From assembly GCA_947496465.1 (NCBI GenBank), contig CANMCX010000001.1:806001-870000 (forward strand): DNA of 64,000 nt, in the 5' to 3' direction. Shown piece by piece: positions 26,044 through 35,068 of the stretch. A model generated the notes under the pieces. It saw nothing but the letters and a program-made list of their open reading frames with translations, did no database searches and was not told the origin of the DNA. The translations under genes were made by a program, and so were the position numbers. How positions within the stretch are numbered: the stretch's first letter is position 1; each line of letters opens with the position of its first letter. Origin of the DNA: Marinifilum_A sediminis (GTDB lineage: Bacteria > Bacteroidota > Bacteroidia > Bacteroidales > Marinifilaceae).

Positions 26044-27207
26044 TCAGGTTTCGTAATGGAAACTTTCTTCTAACAATGGATCATTTTTACTCAATAAAGG
26101 AGCTTTTGCCAATGATGCAAAAACGACATAAAGAAATCCTCCTAAAAACAAGCATACAAATCCAATTTCTACTATCCCAATTTGAGCAGCTTTTCCAATA
26201 GTACCAGGAATAACCAATAGGTATATATTCAACCACTGACCAACCAGAACAATAACAGCCATAAAGCTCAACCACTTTAAATTTCTTTTCGAATTTCTTG
26301 TCATCAATCCCAAAAATGGGATTAAAAAATTCATGATTAAAATGGTAAAAAATAATATGGTATGATCATTTAATCGTGGTGCAAAATATGCTGTTTCTTC
26401 TGGAATATGACTGTACCAAATCAACAGGTATTGAGAGAACCACAAATACATCCAAAAAATGCTAAAAGCAAATAAATATTTACCCATATCGTGAATGTGC
26501 TCTTTATTTATAAATTCTAATTTTCCTTGTGTTTTTAAAAAGCTAATCATTAAAATGATACAGGCAATTCCACTAACAAACAAACCAATAAAAACAAACC
26601 ATCCGTAAAGTGTACTGAACCAATGAGCATCAATAGACATTAACCAGTCCCAACTCATTGTAGAACTTGATATGGCAAAGAATACCATGAATAAAGCTGC
26701 CAATAACTTCCCTTTCTTGTAATATTTTACATCGGTTGATAGATCCTGATGCAAGGAATTTTTCCTTAGCAAATATCCTAAACCTATCCAGCCCGCAAAG
26801 TAAATTACCATGCGAATAAAAAAGAATGGGATATTTAGATAGGCTGCTTTTCCTTCCAAAATTGGATCATGCAAATTTTCGTGCGACCAATGGTAAATAT
26901 CATGCATTCCGAAATACAACAGAAACATTAAAACTGCTGATATGGGAAGAAAAGCAGACATTGCCTCTGGAATTCTTTGTAATGACGTATGCCAGCCCGA
27001 ATAAGCGATTTTATGCAATGCCTGAAACACAACACCAAATAAAGCTATGAAAAGAAAATATAGATTATTTATTAAAAAGTTTGTCCATAACCTCTGTCCA
27101 TTAGGCGACTCGATGAAATATCCCAATAGCATTAAAACGATTCCAATACCGCCTAAAGCCATTAAGAAGGCTCGAGTTTTACGGGAAAATGTATAATTGT
27201 TATCCAT
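26044..27207 (-). CDS. actF: Alternative complex III membrane subunit ActF (NrfD-like)
   Basis: 387 residues with about ten membrane helices; the second, non-catalytic NrfD-like subunit of the complex. Motifs common to Bacteroidota ActF include SWDWLMSIDAHWFSTLYGWF. The ATG at 27207 is preferred to a TTG two codons upstream. It lies 20 bases after actD and 14 before actE. Confidence 0.9.
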   Translation of the reverse strand: MDNNYTFSRKTRAFLMALGGIGIVLMLLGYFIESPNGQRLWTNFLINNLYFLFIALFGVVFQALHKIAYSGWHTSLQRIPEAMSAFLPISAVLMFLLYFGMHDIYHWSHENLHDPILEGKAAYLNIPFFFIRMVIYFAGWIGLGYLLRKNSLHQDLSTDVKYYKKGKLLAALFMVFFAISSSTMSWDWLMSIDAHWFSTLYGWFVFIGLFVSGIACIILMISFLKTQGKLEFINKEHIHDMGKYLFAFSIFWMYLWFSQYLLIWYSHIPEETAYFAPRLNDHTILFFTILIMNFLIPFLGLMTRNSKRNLKWLSFMAVIVLVGQWLNIYLLVIPGTIGKAAQIGIVEIGFVCLFLGGFLYVVFASLAKAPLLSKNDPLLEESFHYET

Positions 27208-27227
27208 AATCAAATGGTTTGTATTGT

Positions 27228-27749
27228 TTATGATTCAATCTCCTTTATCTGTATATTTTGCGCTTCTTCATTCAAGAGAATACTTTTTACATTCTCATCC
27301 TGATTTCCTCGCTCATCCAAATCAACAATGATTACAAAATGATCATCAGTAATTCTTTCGTCATGAATTACATTGTTGGCTCCAGGACCTAATTTCGAGA
27401 CAATGAAAAATGCTGATGCCATTCCAAATGCAGCAAACAATACCGTTACTTCAAAAGTAATTGGGATGAATGAAGGAATTGCAAAATGTGGCTTACCACC
27501 AATAAACAAAGGATAATCTACCACAAATGCCCAGGTTTGAAACCCGAAAGCAACTGCCAAACCAATAGCTCCGCAGATAAATGCCACGGTTGGTAAATTT
27601 GAACGCTTGTATCCCAACACATGATCTAAACCATGCACCGGAAATGGTGTGAGAACATCCTGTATAGAAATATTTTTCGCTCTCAAATCCTTAGCTGCGC
27701 GAAGAAGATTTTCCTCATCTTCAAAATAGGCTGAAATGTATCTTCTCAT
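27228..27749 (-). CDS. actD: Alternative complex III subunit ActD (DUF3341)
   Basis: 173 residues. Cytoplasmic N-terminal part with the conserved PFPVHGLDHVLGYKRS motif, followed by two membrane helices (about 58-78 and 95-118) and an acidic tail. Structural subunit of the complex. Its ATG overlaps the actC stop by four bases (ATGA). Confidence 0.92.
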   Translation of the reverse strand: MRRYISAYFEDEENLLRAAKDLRAKNISIQDVLTPFPVHGLDHVLGYKRSNLPTVAFICGAIGLAVAFGFQTWAFVVDYPLFIGGKPHFAIPSFIPITFEVTVLFAAFGMASAFFIVSKLGPGANNVIHDERITDDHFVIIVDLDERGNQDENVKSILLNEEAQNIQIKEIES

Positions 27750-29125
27750 GATGATTCGTTTTTATCAGTTACAGCTTTCTTTTCTCCTGAACTTTTCAAA
27801 ACACTCTTCACCTCAGCAATTGCAATAACTGGGAAGACTCTTATAAATAGTAGGAAACAGGTGAAAAACAATCCCAAAGTTCCAATGAATATTCCAACTT
27901 CAACAAATGTTGGCTCATACATAGACCAACTTGAAGGAAGATAATCACGATGCAAAGAGGTTACAATGATCACAAATCGTTCGAACCACATTCCAATATT
28001 TATGAAAATGGAAAGAATGAATGTAAACACGAGGTTTCGACGTAGTTTTTTAAACCATAACAATTGTGGTGAAATAACATTACATGTCATCATTATAGCA
28101 TAAGCCCACCAATAGGGTCCGGTTGCACGATTTAGAAATGCATATTGCTCATACTCAACACCCGAATACCAGGCAATAAATAACTCGGTGATGTAAGCAA
28201 TACCAACAATTGAACCAGTTGCAATAATAATTTTATTCATCGATTCAATGTGCCCAACCGTAATGTAGTTCTCTAAATTCAACACTTTACGTGTGATAAT
28301 TAACAAGGTAAGTACCATTGCAAATCCCGAGAATATTGCCCCGGAAACAAAATATGGTGGAAATATGGTGGTATGCCAACCTGGAATTACTGATGTTGCA
28401 AAATCAGAACTTACAATACTATGAACCGACAGTACAAGAGGTGCTGCCAATCCAGCTAATATTAAACTAATGGTTTCATGTCTGCTCCAATGTTTTGCAG
28501 ATCCGGTCCAACCAAAACTTAAGAAACCGTAGATTGCTTTCTTAAATTTAGATTTCATTCTATCTCGTATAGTTCCGATATCAGGAATTAAGCCTACATA
28601 CCAAAATAGAAGTGATACACTAAAATAAGTACTAATTGCGAACACATCCCACAATAGTGGCGAGTTAAAGTTCACCCATAAATCACGCGTATTTGGATAT
28701 GGAAACACAAAGAAACCTAAGAGTGGTCGTCCCATATGTATCAGTGGAAACAATCCGGCACACATAACCGCAAAAAGTGTCATTGCCTCAGCGGAACGGT
28801 TGATACTTGTTCTCCATTTTTGTCGAAACAAAAGTAATATTGCAGAAATAAATGTTCCTGCATGACCTATACCAACCCACCAAACAAAGTTGGTAATTCC
28901 CCAACCCCATCCAATGGTTTTATTCAAGCCCCAGGTTCCTATTCCTTCCCAAATGGTGTAAGCCATCATAGCTAAACCAAGCAATAAGGCTGAGGATGTT
29001 AATGCAATTCCTGCATACCAGGATTTCCCGGCTTTTCCCTCGATAGGAGCAGATATTTCATCTGTAATTTTTTTGTAAGTCTTCTCCCCCGTTATCAGAG
29101 GCTCTCTAATTGGCGACACATACAT
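27746..29125 (-). CDS. actC: Alternative complex III quinol-oxidising subunit ActC (NrfD family)
   Basis: 459 residues, about ten helices, NrfD/PsrC family. It carries the menaquinol site of the complex. Conserved elements are HMGRPLLGFFVFPYPN, SPLLWDVFAIS, LSFGWTGSAKHW, HSIVSSDFATS and WHTTIFPPYFVSGAI. Several of these recur in the NrfD protein encoded at 61.5 kb, which is therefore a paralogue. Overlaps actD by 4 bases and follows actB by 10. Confidence 0.94.
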   Translation of the reverse strand: MYVSPIREPLITGEKTYKKITDEISAPIEGKAGKSWYAGIALTSSALLLGLAMMAYTIWEGIGTWGLNKTIGWGWGITNFVWWVGIGHAGTFISAILLLFRQKWRTSINRSAEAMTLFAVMCAGLFPLIHMGRPLLGFFVFPYPNTRDLWVNFNSPLLWDVFAISTYFSVSLLFWYVGLIPDIGTIRDRMKSKFKKAIYGFLSFGWTGSAKHWSRHETISLILAGLAAPLVLSVHSIVSSDFATSVIPGWHTTIFPPYFVSGAIFSGFAMVLTLLIITRKVLNLENYITVGHIESMNKIIIATGSIVGIAYITELFIAWYSGVEYEQYAFLNRATGPYWWAYAIMMTCNVISPQLLWFKKLRRNLVFTFILSIFINIGMWFERFVIIVTSLHRDYLPSSWSMYEPTFVEVGIFIGTLGLFFTCFLLFIRVFPVIAIAEVKSVLKSSGEKKAVTDKNESS

Positions 29126-29135
29126 AGGCGCGGTT

Positions 29136-32102
29136 TTATGATTGGTTCGACTTTTTGTTTCTAATTTTGGTCAGGTAACTAACCGATGGCAGAGTATGAA
29201 TTTCCTCTAGAAGATGGTAATTTCGCTTACTAGAAGTCTCCTTCACAAGCCTACTTTCTTTGTCATTTAAATCTCCAAAAATGATGGCTCCGGAAGGACA
29301 AGCTTGCTCGCAAGCCGTTTTAATTTCACCATCATTCACTTTTCTTCCTTCTATTTTCGCATTCAACTTGCCTTCCTGAATTCTCTGCACACATAAGGAA
29401 CATTTCTCTATCACTCCTTTTGCTCTTACGGTTACATCCGGATTAAGAACCATTCGTTTCAAATCAATTGTCATTTCAGCTACATCGTGCAAGTTATTTG
29501 GAATTGAATCGGCTTTAGTGTAATCAAACCAATTGAAGCGACGTACTTTATAAGGGCAGTTATTCCCACAATATCTGGTTCCGATACACCTGTTGTAAGC
29601 CATTTGATTCAATCCTTCAGAACTATGATTGGTAGCCGCAACTGGACATACATTTTCACATGGTGCATTATCACAATGCTGACACATTACCGGTTGGTAG
29701 GATACATCTGGATTAAAGTCATCGCCTGAGAAATATCTATCGATACGAATCCATGACATTTCGTGAGCACGAATAACCTCTTTCTTACCAACAACTGGCA
29801 CATTATTTTCAACCTGACAAGCTACAGAACATGCACCACATCCAACACAAGAATTTAAATCAACCACCAATCCCCAATGATGATTTGGAAATTTTGGTTT
29901 TTCGTATATACTTGCATTCTCAAATTTGTGATGTGCTTCATTTCCTGCCGCAGGATTATCTTTATATTCATCCAAATTAGCCTCTCGAACAATGGCTCTT
30001 CCTTCCATCGAATGATGAGTTTGTGTCATTGCCAATTCGTAAGGTACTTCTGTTTTCTTTAACTCAATTTCTTTTTTATCAAGCTCTTTTAAAGAATTTA
30101 TATTTACACCAACATTTTTACCAACAACGCCGCAAACTTCTCTTCCATAACCAGAAGCTACTGCAACAGTATTGTATGTTTGTCCTGGTAAAATGTATAT
30201 CGGCAATTGATGTCCTGTGTTCAACTCAACAACATCCCCATTTTCAAGGTTCATCTCCTCCGCCTGCTTAGGTGAAATTGTTAGATAATTATCCCAACAA
30301 ACTTTAGTGATAGGATCTGGTAATTCCTGCAACCAAGGGTTGTTCGCCATTCTACCATCTCCTATTGCAATAGATTCATAAACCTGTAATTCTAAACCCG
30401 ATTGCTTAGTTGTTTTTACAATTTTCTCAATCAAAAGATTAATTCCTTCAACATTCAGTTGTGTATTAAAAACCAATTTTACCGATGGCTCAAAGATTCC
30501 TTGTTGCAATGTGTTGTTCCAAAATGTAGTGAAGTTTGGATATGCAGCTTGCATTGGGTACATATTCTTTTCCCAATAATTCTTTAAGTATTGCAAGTAA
30601 TCAGGACTTTCACCTATCCAACTTAGCAATGAAGCTTGAAATTGTCTGGTATCAAATAATGGACGAATTCCTGGCTGCATCAAACTATAGCGAGATGTTT
30701 TTGGCTCAAAATCATTCCAACTCTCTAAAAAGTGGTTATCAGGAGCTGAGATTTTCATCAAAATAGATGTTTCATTTGGAGCCTCATCCATGGAGAGAGA
30801 GAAAGCTATTTTTTGAATGGCTTCCCCAAATTCTTTTCCCTTGAAATAATCAAAAACCGGGTTTACATCTGCTGTAATTAATCCTTTTACCTTACCTGAT
30901 TTTAGATCTGATAAAAGATTTTCCATGTCTGAATCAACAGCCTGCAGGGTATTTAGTTTTTTATCAACCCTTAAGGTACTTCCGTAATTTTCAAGCTCAA
31001 AATTGATAGCATTTACCAATATTTGTATGCCAAGATCATTCTCACCTGCTACAACCAATGACTTTCCTTTTTTCGCCCATAAATCTTTTGCTATTGCTTT
31101 CAAGTCTGCAGAACCTTCAGTAATTCGATAAGCTGTACTTCCTTTTAATTTCAGAATTTCATTGTACAATTGAGCAATTAATCCATCTTGTTCCGATGGC
31201 TTAACAGGAATTCTCTGATCGGCATTACTTCCAGTTAAAGACATTCTTGATTCAAACTGAATGTGTCTTGACATGGATGTGTTTCCATCGCTCAATTTTC
31301 TCTTTTTTGCATATTGGCGAATATGCTCTACTGGCATCAGCCAATTCCCAAGAAAATCAGCATCGAAACTTACAATCATATCGGCATAATCAAATCTGTA
31401 ATCCGAGATTCCAGCTTCTCCAAAACAGGATTCATTTGCTTGAATCAGAGCTGAAGCAGATTGACTATCGTATTGTACCCATTTTACATTCGGATACTTC
31501 GCAATAAAATTTGCAATTAGTTCTATTGTTGTAGGACTGTAAATTGTTGGAGTAAGCAGAACAACTTGAGCCTTTGTATCTCGTAAATCTTCCAATTCCT
31601 TAACAACAAGTTTATCTAACTCTTCCCAAGTAGATTTTTTATCTCCAATTTTAGGATTTTTAAATCTACTAGTATCGTACAAACCTAAAACTGAGGCTTG
31701 AACTCTGGAACTTGTTCCACCATAAGTAACTCCGGATAAATCGTTACCCTCAATTTTTATCGGTCTACCTTCTCTTGTTTTGATAAGAATACTGCAATAT
31801 TCACTTCCTTTAGCAAAGGTAGACGCATAATAATTTGCCTTGCCAGGAGTAACCTCTTCGGGTTTTATCAGATATGGAATGGCTTTTTGCACAGAATTTT
31901 CGCAACTTGCCACAACAGTACTAATTGCCAAACTGTATCCACATAATTTTAAAAAATCTCTTCTATTACTTTTTTTCGAATCAGCCTGATCTCCATCGAA
32001 AATATCCAGAATTTGTTCCAGATTTCCTTTCGCTGGTTGATTTTCAGGGCTTGTATCTTGTCCGTTATTACGTTTGGTAAGGCTTTTCCAGTATTTCTTC
32101 AT
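29136..32102 (-). CDS. actB: Alternative complex III subunit ActB (molybdopterin-oxidoreductase-like domain fused to a four-cluster ferredoxin)
   Basis: 988 residues. A twin-arginine-type signal is displaced from the N-terminus (NRRDFLK at 46-52), the so-called TAT variant of this family. Residues of about 70-720 resemble molybdopterin oxidoreductases without the cofactor. The C-terminal 250 residues hold four cysteine motifs: CVGCGACSVAC, CQHCDNAPCENVC, CIGTRYCGNNC, and CSLC with CEQAC. The third lacks its second cysteine, which is consistent with the [3Fe-4S] cluster known in the complex. It conducts electrons from ActC to ActA on the periplasmic face. Confidence 0.95.
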   Translation of the reverse strand: MKKYWKSLTKRNNGQDTSPENQPAKGNLEQILDIFDGDQADSKKSNRRDFLKLCGYSLAISTVVASCENSVQKAIPYLIKPEEVTPGKANYYASTFAKGSEYCSILIKTREGRPIKIEGNDLSGVTYGGTSSRVQASVLGLYDTSRFKNPKIGDKKSTWEELDKLVVKELEDLRDTKAQVVLLTPTIYSPTTIELIANFIAKYPNVKWVQYDSQSASALIQANESCFGEAGISDYRFDYADMIVSFDADFLGNWLMPVEHIRQYAKKRKLSDGNTSMSRHIQFESRMSLTGSNADQRIPVKPSEQDGLIAQLYNEILKLKGSTAYRITEGSADLKAIAKDLWAKKGKSLVVAGENDLGIQILVNAINFELENYGSTLRVDKKLNTLQAVDSDMENLLSDLKSGKVKGLITADVNPVFDYFKGKEFGEAIQKIAFSLSMDEAPNETSILMKISAPDNHFLESWNDFEPKTSRYSLMQPGIRPLFDTRQFQASLLSWIGESPDYLQYLKNYWEKNMYPMQAAYPNFTTFWNNTLQQGIFEPSVKLVFNTQLNVEGINLLIEKIVKTTKQSGLELQVYESIAIGDGRMANNPWLQELPDPITKVCWDNYLTISPKQAEEMNLENGDVVELNTGHQLPIYILPGQTYNTVAVASGYGREVCGVVGKNVGVNINSLKELDKKEIELKKTEVPYELAMTQTHHSMEGRAIVREANLDEYKDNPAAGNEAHHKFENASIYEKPKFPNHHWGLVVDLNSCVGCGACSVACQVENNVPVVGKKEVIRAHEMSWIRIDRYFSGDDFNPDVSYQPVMCQHCDNAPCENVCPVAATNHSSEGLNQMAYNRCIGTRYCGNNCPYKVRRFNWFDYTKADSIPNNLHDVAEMTIDLKRMVLNPDVTVRAKGVIEKCSLCVQRIQEGKLNAKIEGRKVNDGEIKTACEQACPSGAIIFGDLNDKESRLVKETSSKRNYHLLEEIHTLPSVSYLTKIRNKKSNQS

Positions 32103-32157
32103 AGGTATGTCAAAGTAAAAAGTTCAGTAATTGGTTTAGAGTAGTAAGAATGATTGC

Positions 32158-33309
32158 CTAATAATGGCAACGAGCACATTCTCTTCCTCCAATATCAGTA
32201 ACTCTAACACTATCAATTGCTCCTGTTGCCAATTCTTCATGTAGCTTTTTAAATCCTTCGGAGTAATAACCGTTCTCTCTAAAATCAACGACAGTTTTAT
32301 CATGACAATCCAAACACCATCCCATTGATAAATCTTCAACCTGCTTCACCACATGCATCTCTTCCACAAGTCCATGGCATTCTTGGCAATCTCGTTTCCC
32401 AACATTTACATGCTGTGCATGATTAAAATAGACATGATCTGGCAGTTGATGAATACGAATCCATTCCACTGGTGTATTGTTTTCAATCGCAGCGTGTATT
32501 TTATTGATTTCGAATTTTCCCGAATGAGTTCCTTCCCTTACAATAACATGGCAATTCATACAAAGGTTAACATGAGGAATTCCAGCTGACTTACTATCGT
32601 CAACAGTGGTATGACAATAACGACAATCAATCTTATTATCGGTTGCGTGCACTTTATGTGAGAATTTAATAGGCTGATCGGGTGCGTAATTTTGTTTTCT
32701 TCCTAATGCTGTTGCACTCTCGGCTAGCATCTGAATTTGATATCCAAAAGCAAGCATAAAAACCAAAATAGGTATAATTTTATATTTTATCTTCTTGGTA
32801 AATATCATATCTATCAACGCTAAAGTGATTAAAGCACCTAAAAAGAAGAAAATAATAATGTTATTAACTCTTGGTTTCTGCTCGTATAGAACATCACCAT
32901 TCAGCTTCTGAAGGTAGGATTTGATATAGCCAATCTCTTCATCGGAAAATGTATATCCGACATGAGATTCCTCCATTTTCTTGCCTATAGGAGTCATTAG
33001 AACCGAACGAAATTCTGCAATACTTTTCTCAGAAAAGGTTCTAGATATCTCGACAGCAGAAGGATTCCAATTTAAGGTATCACTTGGCACTAAATTATGG
33101 CATGAAACACAAGACTGCCAGTCGGCTTTAATTCTCGTTAATCCTTTAAACAATCTTTCTCCACGTTTCTCACCGTTTAGAAAATAATCGAAATGACTCT
33201 CATGATTGTCTGAAGCAATAGAATCCGCATCACTAGCAATAAGTGACACTGGAATTACAAGCAACAGATTAATAAACAAGGCACATAGTAATCTGTAGGG
33301 TTTACTCAT
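32158..33309 (-). CDS. actA: Alternative complex III multihaem subunit ActA with N-terminal monohaem domain
   Basis: 383 residues and six CxxCH motifs. After a signal or anchor (about 5-25) comes a monohaem domain (C67-H71), then two membrane helices (about 150-170 and 178-196), then the five-haem part with C229, C250, C308, C332 and C378. The last haem motif, CARCH, ends one residue before the C-terminus. Characterised ActA proteins are described as pentahaem; the extra haem domain may be a local feature or a common N-terminal extension. First gene of the operon. Confidence 0.92.
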   Translation of the reverse strand: MSKPYRLLCALFINLLLVIPVSLIASDADSIASDNHESHFDYFLNGEKRGERLFKGLTRIKADWQSCVSCHNLVPSDTLNWNPSAVEISRTFSEKSIAEFRSVLMTPIGKKMEESHVGYTFSDEEIGYIKSYLQKLNGDVLYEQKPRVNNIIIFFFLGALITLALIDMIFTKKIKYKIIPILVFMLAFGYQIQMLAESATALGRKQNYAPDQPIKFSHKVHATDNKIDCRYCHTTVDDSKSAGIPHVNLCMNCHVIVREGTHSGKFEINKIHAAIENNTPVEWIRIHQLPDHVYFNHAQHVNVGKRDCQECHGLVEEMHVVKQVEDLSMGWCLDCHDKTVVDFRENGYYSEGFKKLHEELATGAIDSVRVTDIGGRECARCHY

Positions 33310-33722
33310 AGGTTAGGCATTTAGTACAGATAAGGTTATATAATAGCAAAAACGCAATTGTGCAATGTCAAAATGATTACTTCAATTCTCCTCAACCCTA
33401 CAATTCATTATCATTTCAAGAAGTAATCCGACCAGTAATTTTTCGTAAGTAACTCGGTCTCTACCAAATATAACAATTTAAACTATTAAATCACAGTCCT
33501 TTCACATAAGGAAATACAAAAATTTACAATTCATTAAAAGACTTACTTGTCTTTTATTAGATTTTATAAGGGATTCACGATTCTAGAATTTTTTTAAAAA
33601 AAGTGAATTTTCTAAATAAGGATATAAATTAAAGTGTTGAATTGGTTTACCTATAAGTAAAAAGGGTGCTCCGAAAATATCGAAACACCCAACTACCAAT
33701 CAATTAACTAATCTAAACCTAT
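33310..33722. other. Intergenic region upstream of actA
   Basis: 413 bases without a gene. The actA half should hold the promoter of the act operon, but no TAnnTTTG element was recognised there. Near 33590 lies a symmetric T7-A7 tract. The other end holds the terminator of the TIGR00266 gene (33659-33690). Confidence 0.5.
33659..33690 (-). terminator. Terminator of the 33.7-40.4 kb envelope cluster
   Basis: On the minus strand GGGTG and CACCC flank a 17-base interior that pairs further (TTTCGA with TTCGGA), followed by TTTTT. Confidence 0.7.
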
Positions 33723-34493
33723 TTATGACTCTAATAAACTGTTCAAAATTCCTCCGCTACTTTCCTTCTGACTATTTGAACTACCTGTACTCAACTGACT
33801 AATTAATTTTCTGAATGGCATTGATTGTAACCACACCTTTCCTGTACCTTGCAGTGTTGCCAAAAACAAGCCTTCGCCACCAAATACCATCGATTTTAAA
33901 TTACCTGCTTGCTGAATACTAAAATCTATTCCTTCCTGAAACCCTACAACACATCCCGTATCAACTCTTAGCGTTTCGCCATTTAATTCATGTTCAATTA
34001 GCGTACCTCCTGCATGAATAAAGGCTTTTCCATCTCCTTGTAATTTTTGAAGTATAAATCCCTCACCTCCGAAAAATCCAGCACCCAATTTTCTATTCAG
34101 ATGCATGCTTATTTTAGTACCTAGTGCAGCACATAAAAAAGCATCTCTTTGAACAATTACAGATCCATCTAATTCCGCTAGATCCAAAGGAACAATTGTT
34201 CCAGGATATGGAGCGGCAAAGGCAACATGGCTTTTACCTTGTCCCTGGTGGGTAAAGTGGGTTATAAATATTGATTCGCCAGTTATTTTTCTGGCTGCAG
34301 CTGATATTAATTTTCCAAAAATTCCTTTATCTGGCTCTGAGCCATCACCCATTTTTGCTTTAAAATCGATTCCTTCTTTCATGTAAAGCATTGCTCCAGC
34401 TTCCGCAATTACGGTTTCATTAGGATCCAATTCAATTTCTACCAATTGAATATCATGTCCTTTAATTTTATAATCTATTTCGTGTGAGTTCAT
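33723..34493 (-). CDS. TIGR00266/AIM24 family protein
   Basis: 256 residues, cytoplasmic beta-rich protein of the AIM24 (TIGR00266) family. Typical elements are ETVIAEAGAMLYM, GEGFILQKLQGDGKAFIHAG and VFGGEGLFLATLQGTGKVWL. Two or three pseudo-repeats of a beta-helix-like unit. Function unknown; bacterial members often occur with membrane or stress proteins. Last gene of the cluster, 37 bases after the DUF3592 gene. Confidence 0.88.
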   Translation of the reverse strand: MNSHEIDYKIKGHDIQLVEIELDPNETVIAEAGAMLYMKEGIDFKAKMGDGSEPDKGIFGKLISAAARKITGESIFITHFTHQGQGKSHVAFAAPYPGTIVPLDLAELDGSVIVQRDAFLCAALGTKISMHLNRKLGAGFFGGEGFILQKLQGDGKAFIHAGGTLIEHELNGETLRVDTGCVVGFQEGIDFSIQQAGNLKSMVFGGEGLFLATLQGTGKVWLQSMPFRKLISQLSTGSSNSQKESSGGILNSLLES

Positions 34494-34530
34494 AATGAGG
34501 TTTGGTTTTAAAGTGAATAAATATCTATAG

Positions 34531-35049
34531 CTAGTTTTTTAACCCTACAAACAAGGCAATTGCAAATACAATTATTTTCTTAATTACTTGAAAGAGCATC
34601 AACACACCAATAAAACAAAAAAGTAGTGGTCCGTATTTAACGAAGTAGGTAAACAGATTGGCACCTGGTTTTAATAAAGAAATGGAAGGAATTTCCGGAT
34701 CGTAAAATACCATCACTTTTTTGCCCACAGGATATTCCTGTAAATCTCTTATTACTCCAGATTTGTTGCTACTGCTTCCGTCTATTGCAGAAATTCGATT
34801 TCCGGCGTGCTTTGCACCCTTTACAAAATAATTGTACTCTAAATCTACAGCAAACATTTCATCTCCATCGCTTATGCTTCTTCTTAGATCTGAATAGCTT
34901 ATTACGCCTTCGACACTAGGCCATGTTTTTGAATCTTCAGCTTCTTTAACGATCGATTCGCTAATATTTTTATAAAACAGCCAACCTCCCACAATAAATA
35001 CTAATGCAAATATGAATAAGCCTATAGGTGAGTTTTGTCTATGTTCCAT
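34531..35049 (-). CDS. DUF3592 membrane protein
   Basis: 172 residues. One helix near the N-terminus (about 9-25), a soluble beta-domain with WPSVEGVISYS and GKKVMVFYDPEIPSISLLKPG (DUF3592 hallmarks), then two helices at the C-terminus. Role unknown. It lies 19 bases after the 349-residue gene. Confidence 0.8.
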   Translation of the reverse strand: MEHRQNSPIGLFIFALVFIVGGWLFYKNISESIVKEAEDSKTWPSVEGVISYSDLRRSISDGDEMFAVDLEYNYFVKGAKHAGNRISAIDGSSSNKSGVIRDLQEYPVGKKVMVFYDPEIPSISLLKPGANLFTYFVKYGPLLFCFIGVLMLFQVIKKIIVFAIALFVGLKN

Positions 35050-35068
35050 ATCTAAACCTTTACAAAAA

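Noticed and set aside
32136..32339. Additional leftward frame at the end of actA
   Set aside because: It overlaps the haem-binding C-terminus in another frame and has no recognisable feature.
33345..33375. TTGACA-like sigma-70 -35 element before actA (minus strand)
   Set aside because: Bacteroidota promoters use TTTG and TAnnTTTG; the distance to a TATTAT-like element is 20 bases, too far.
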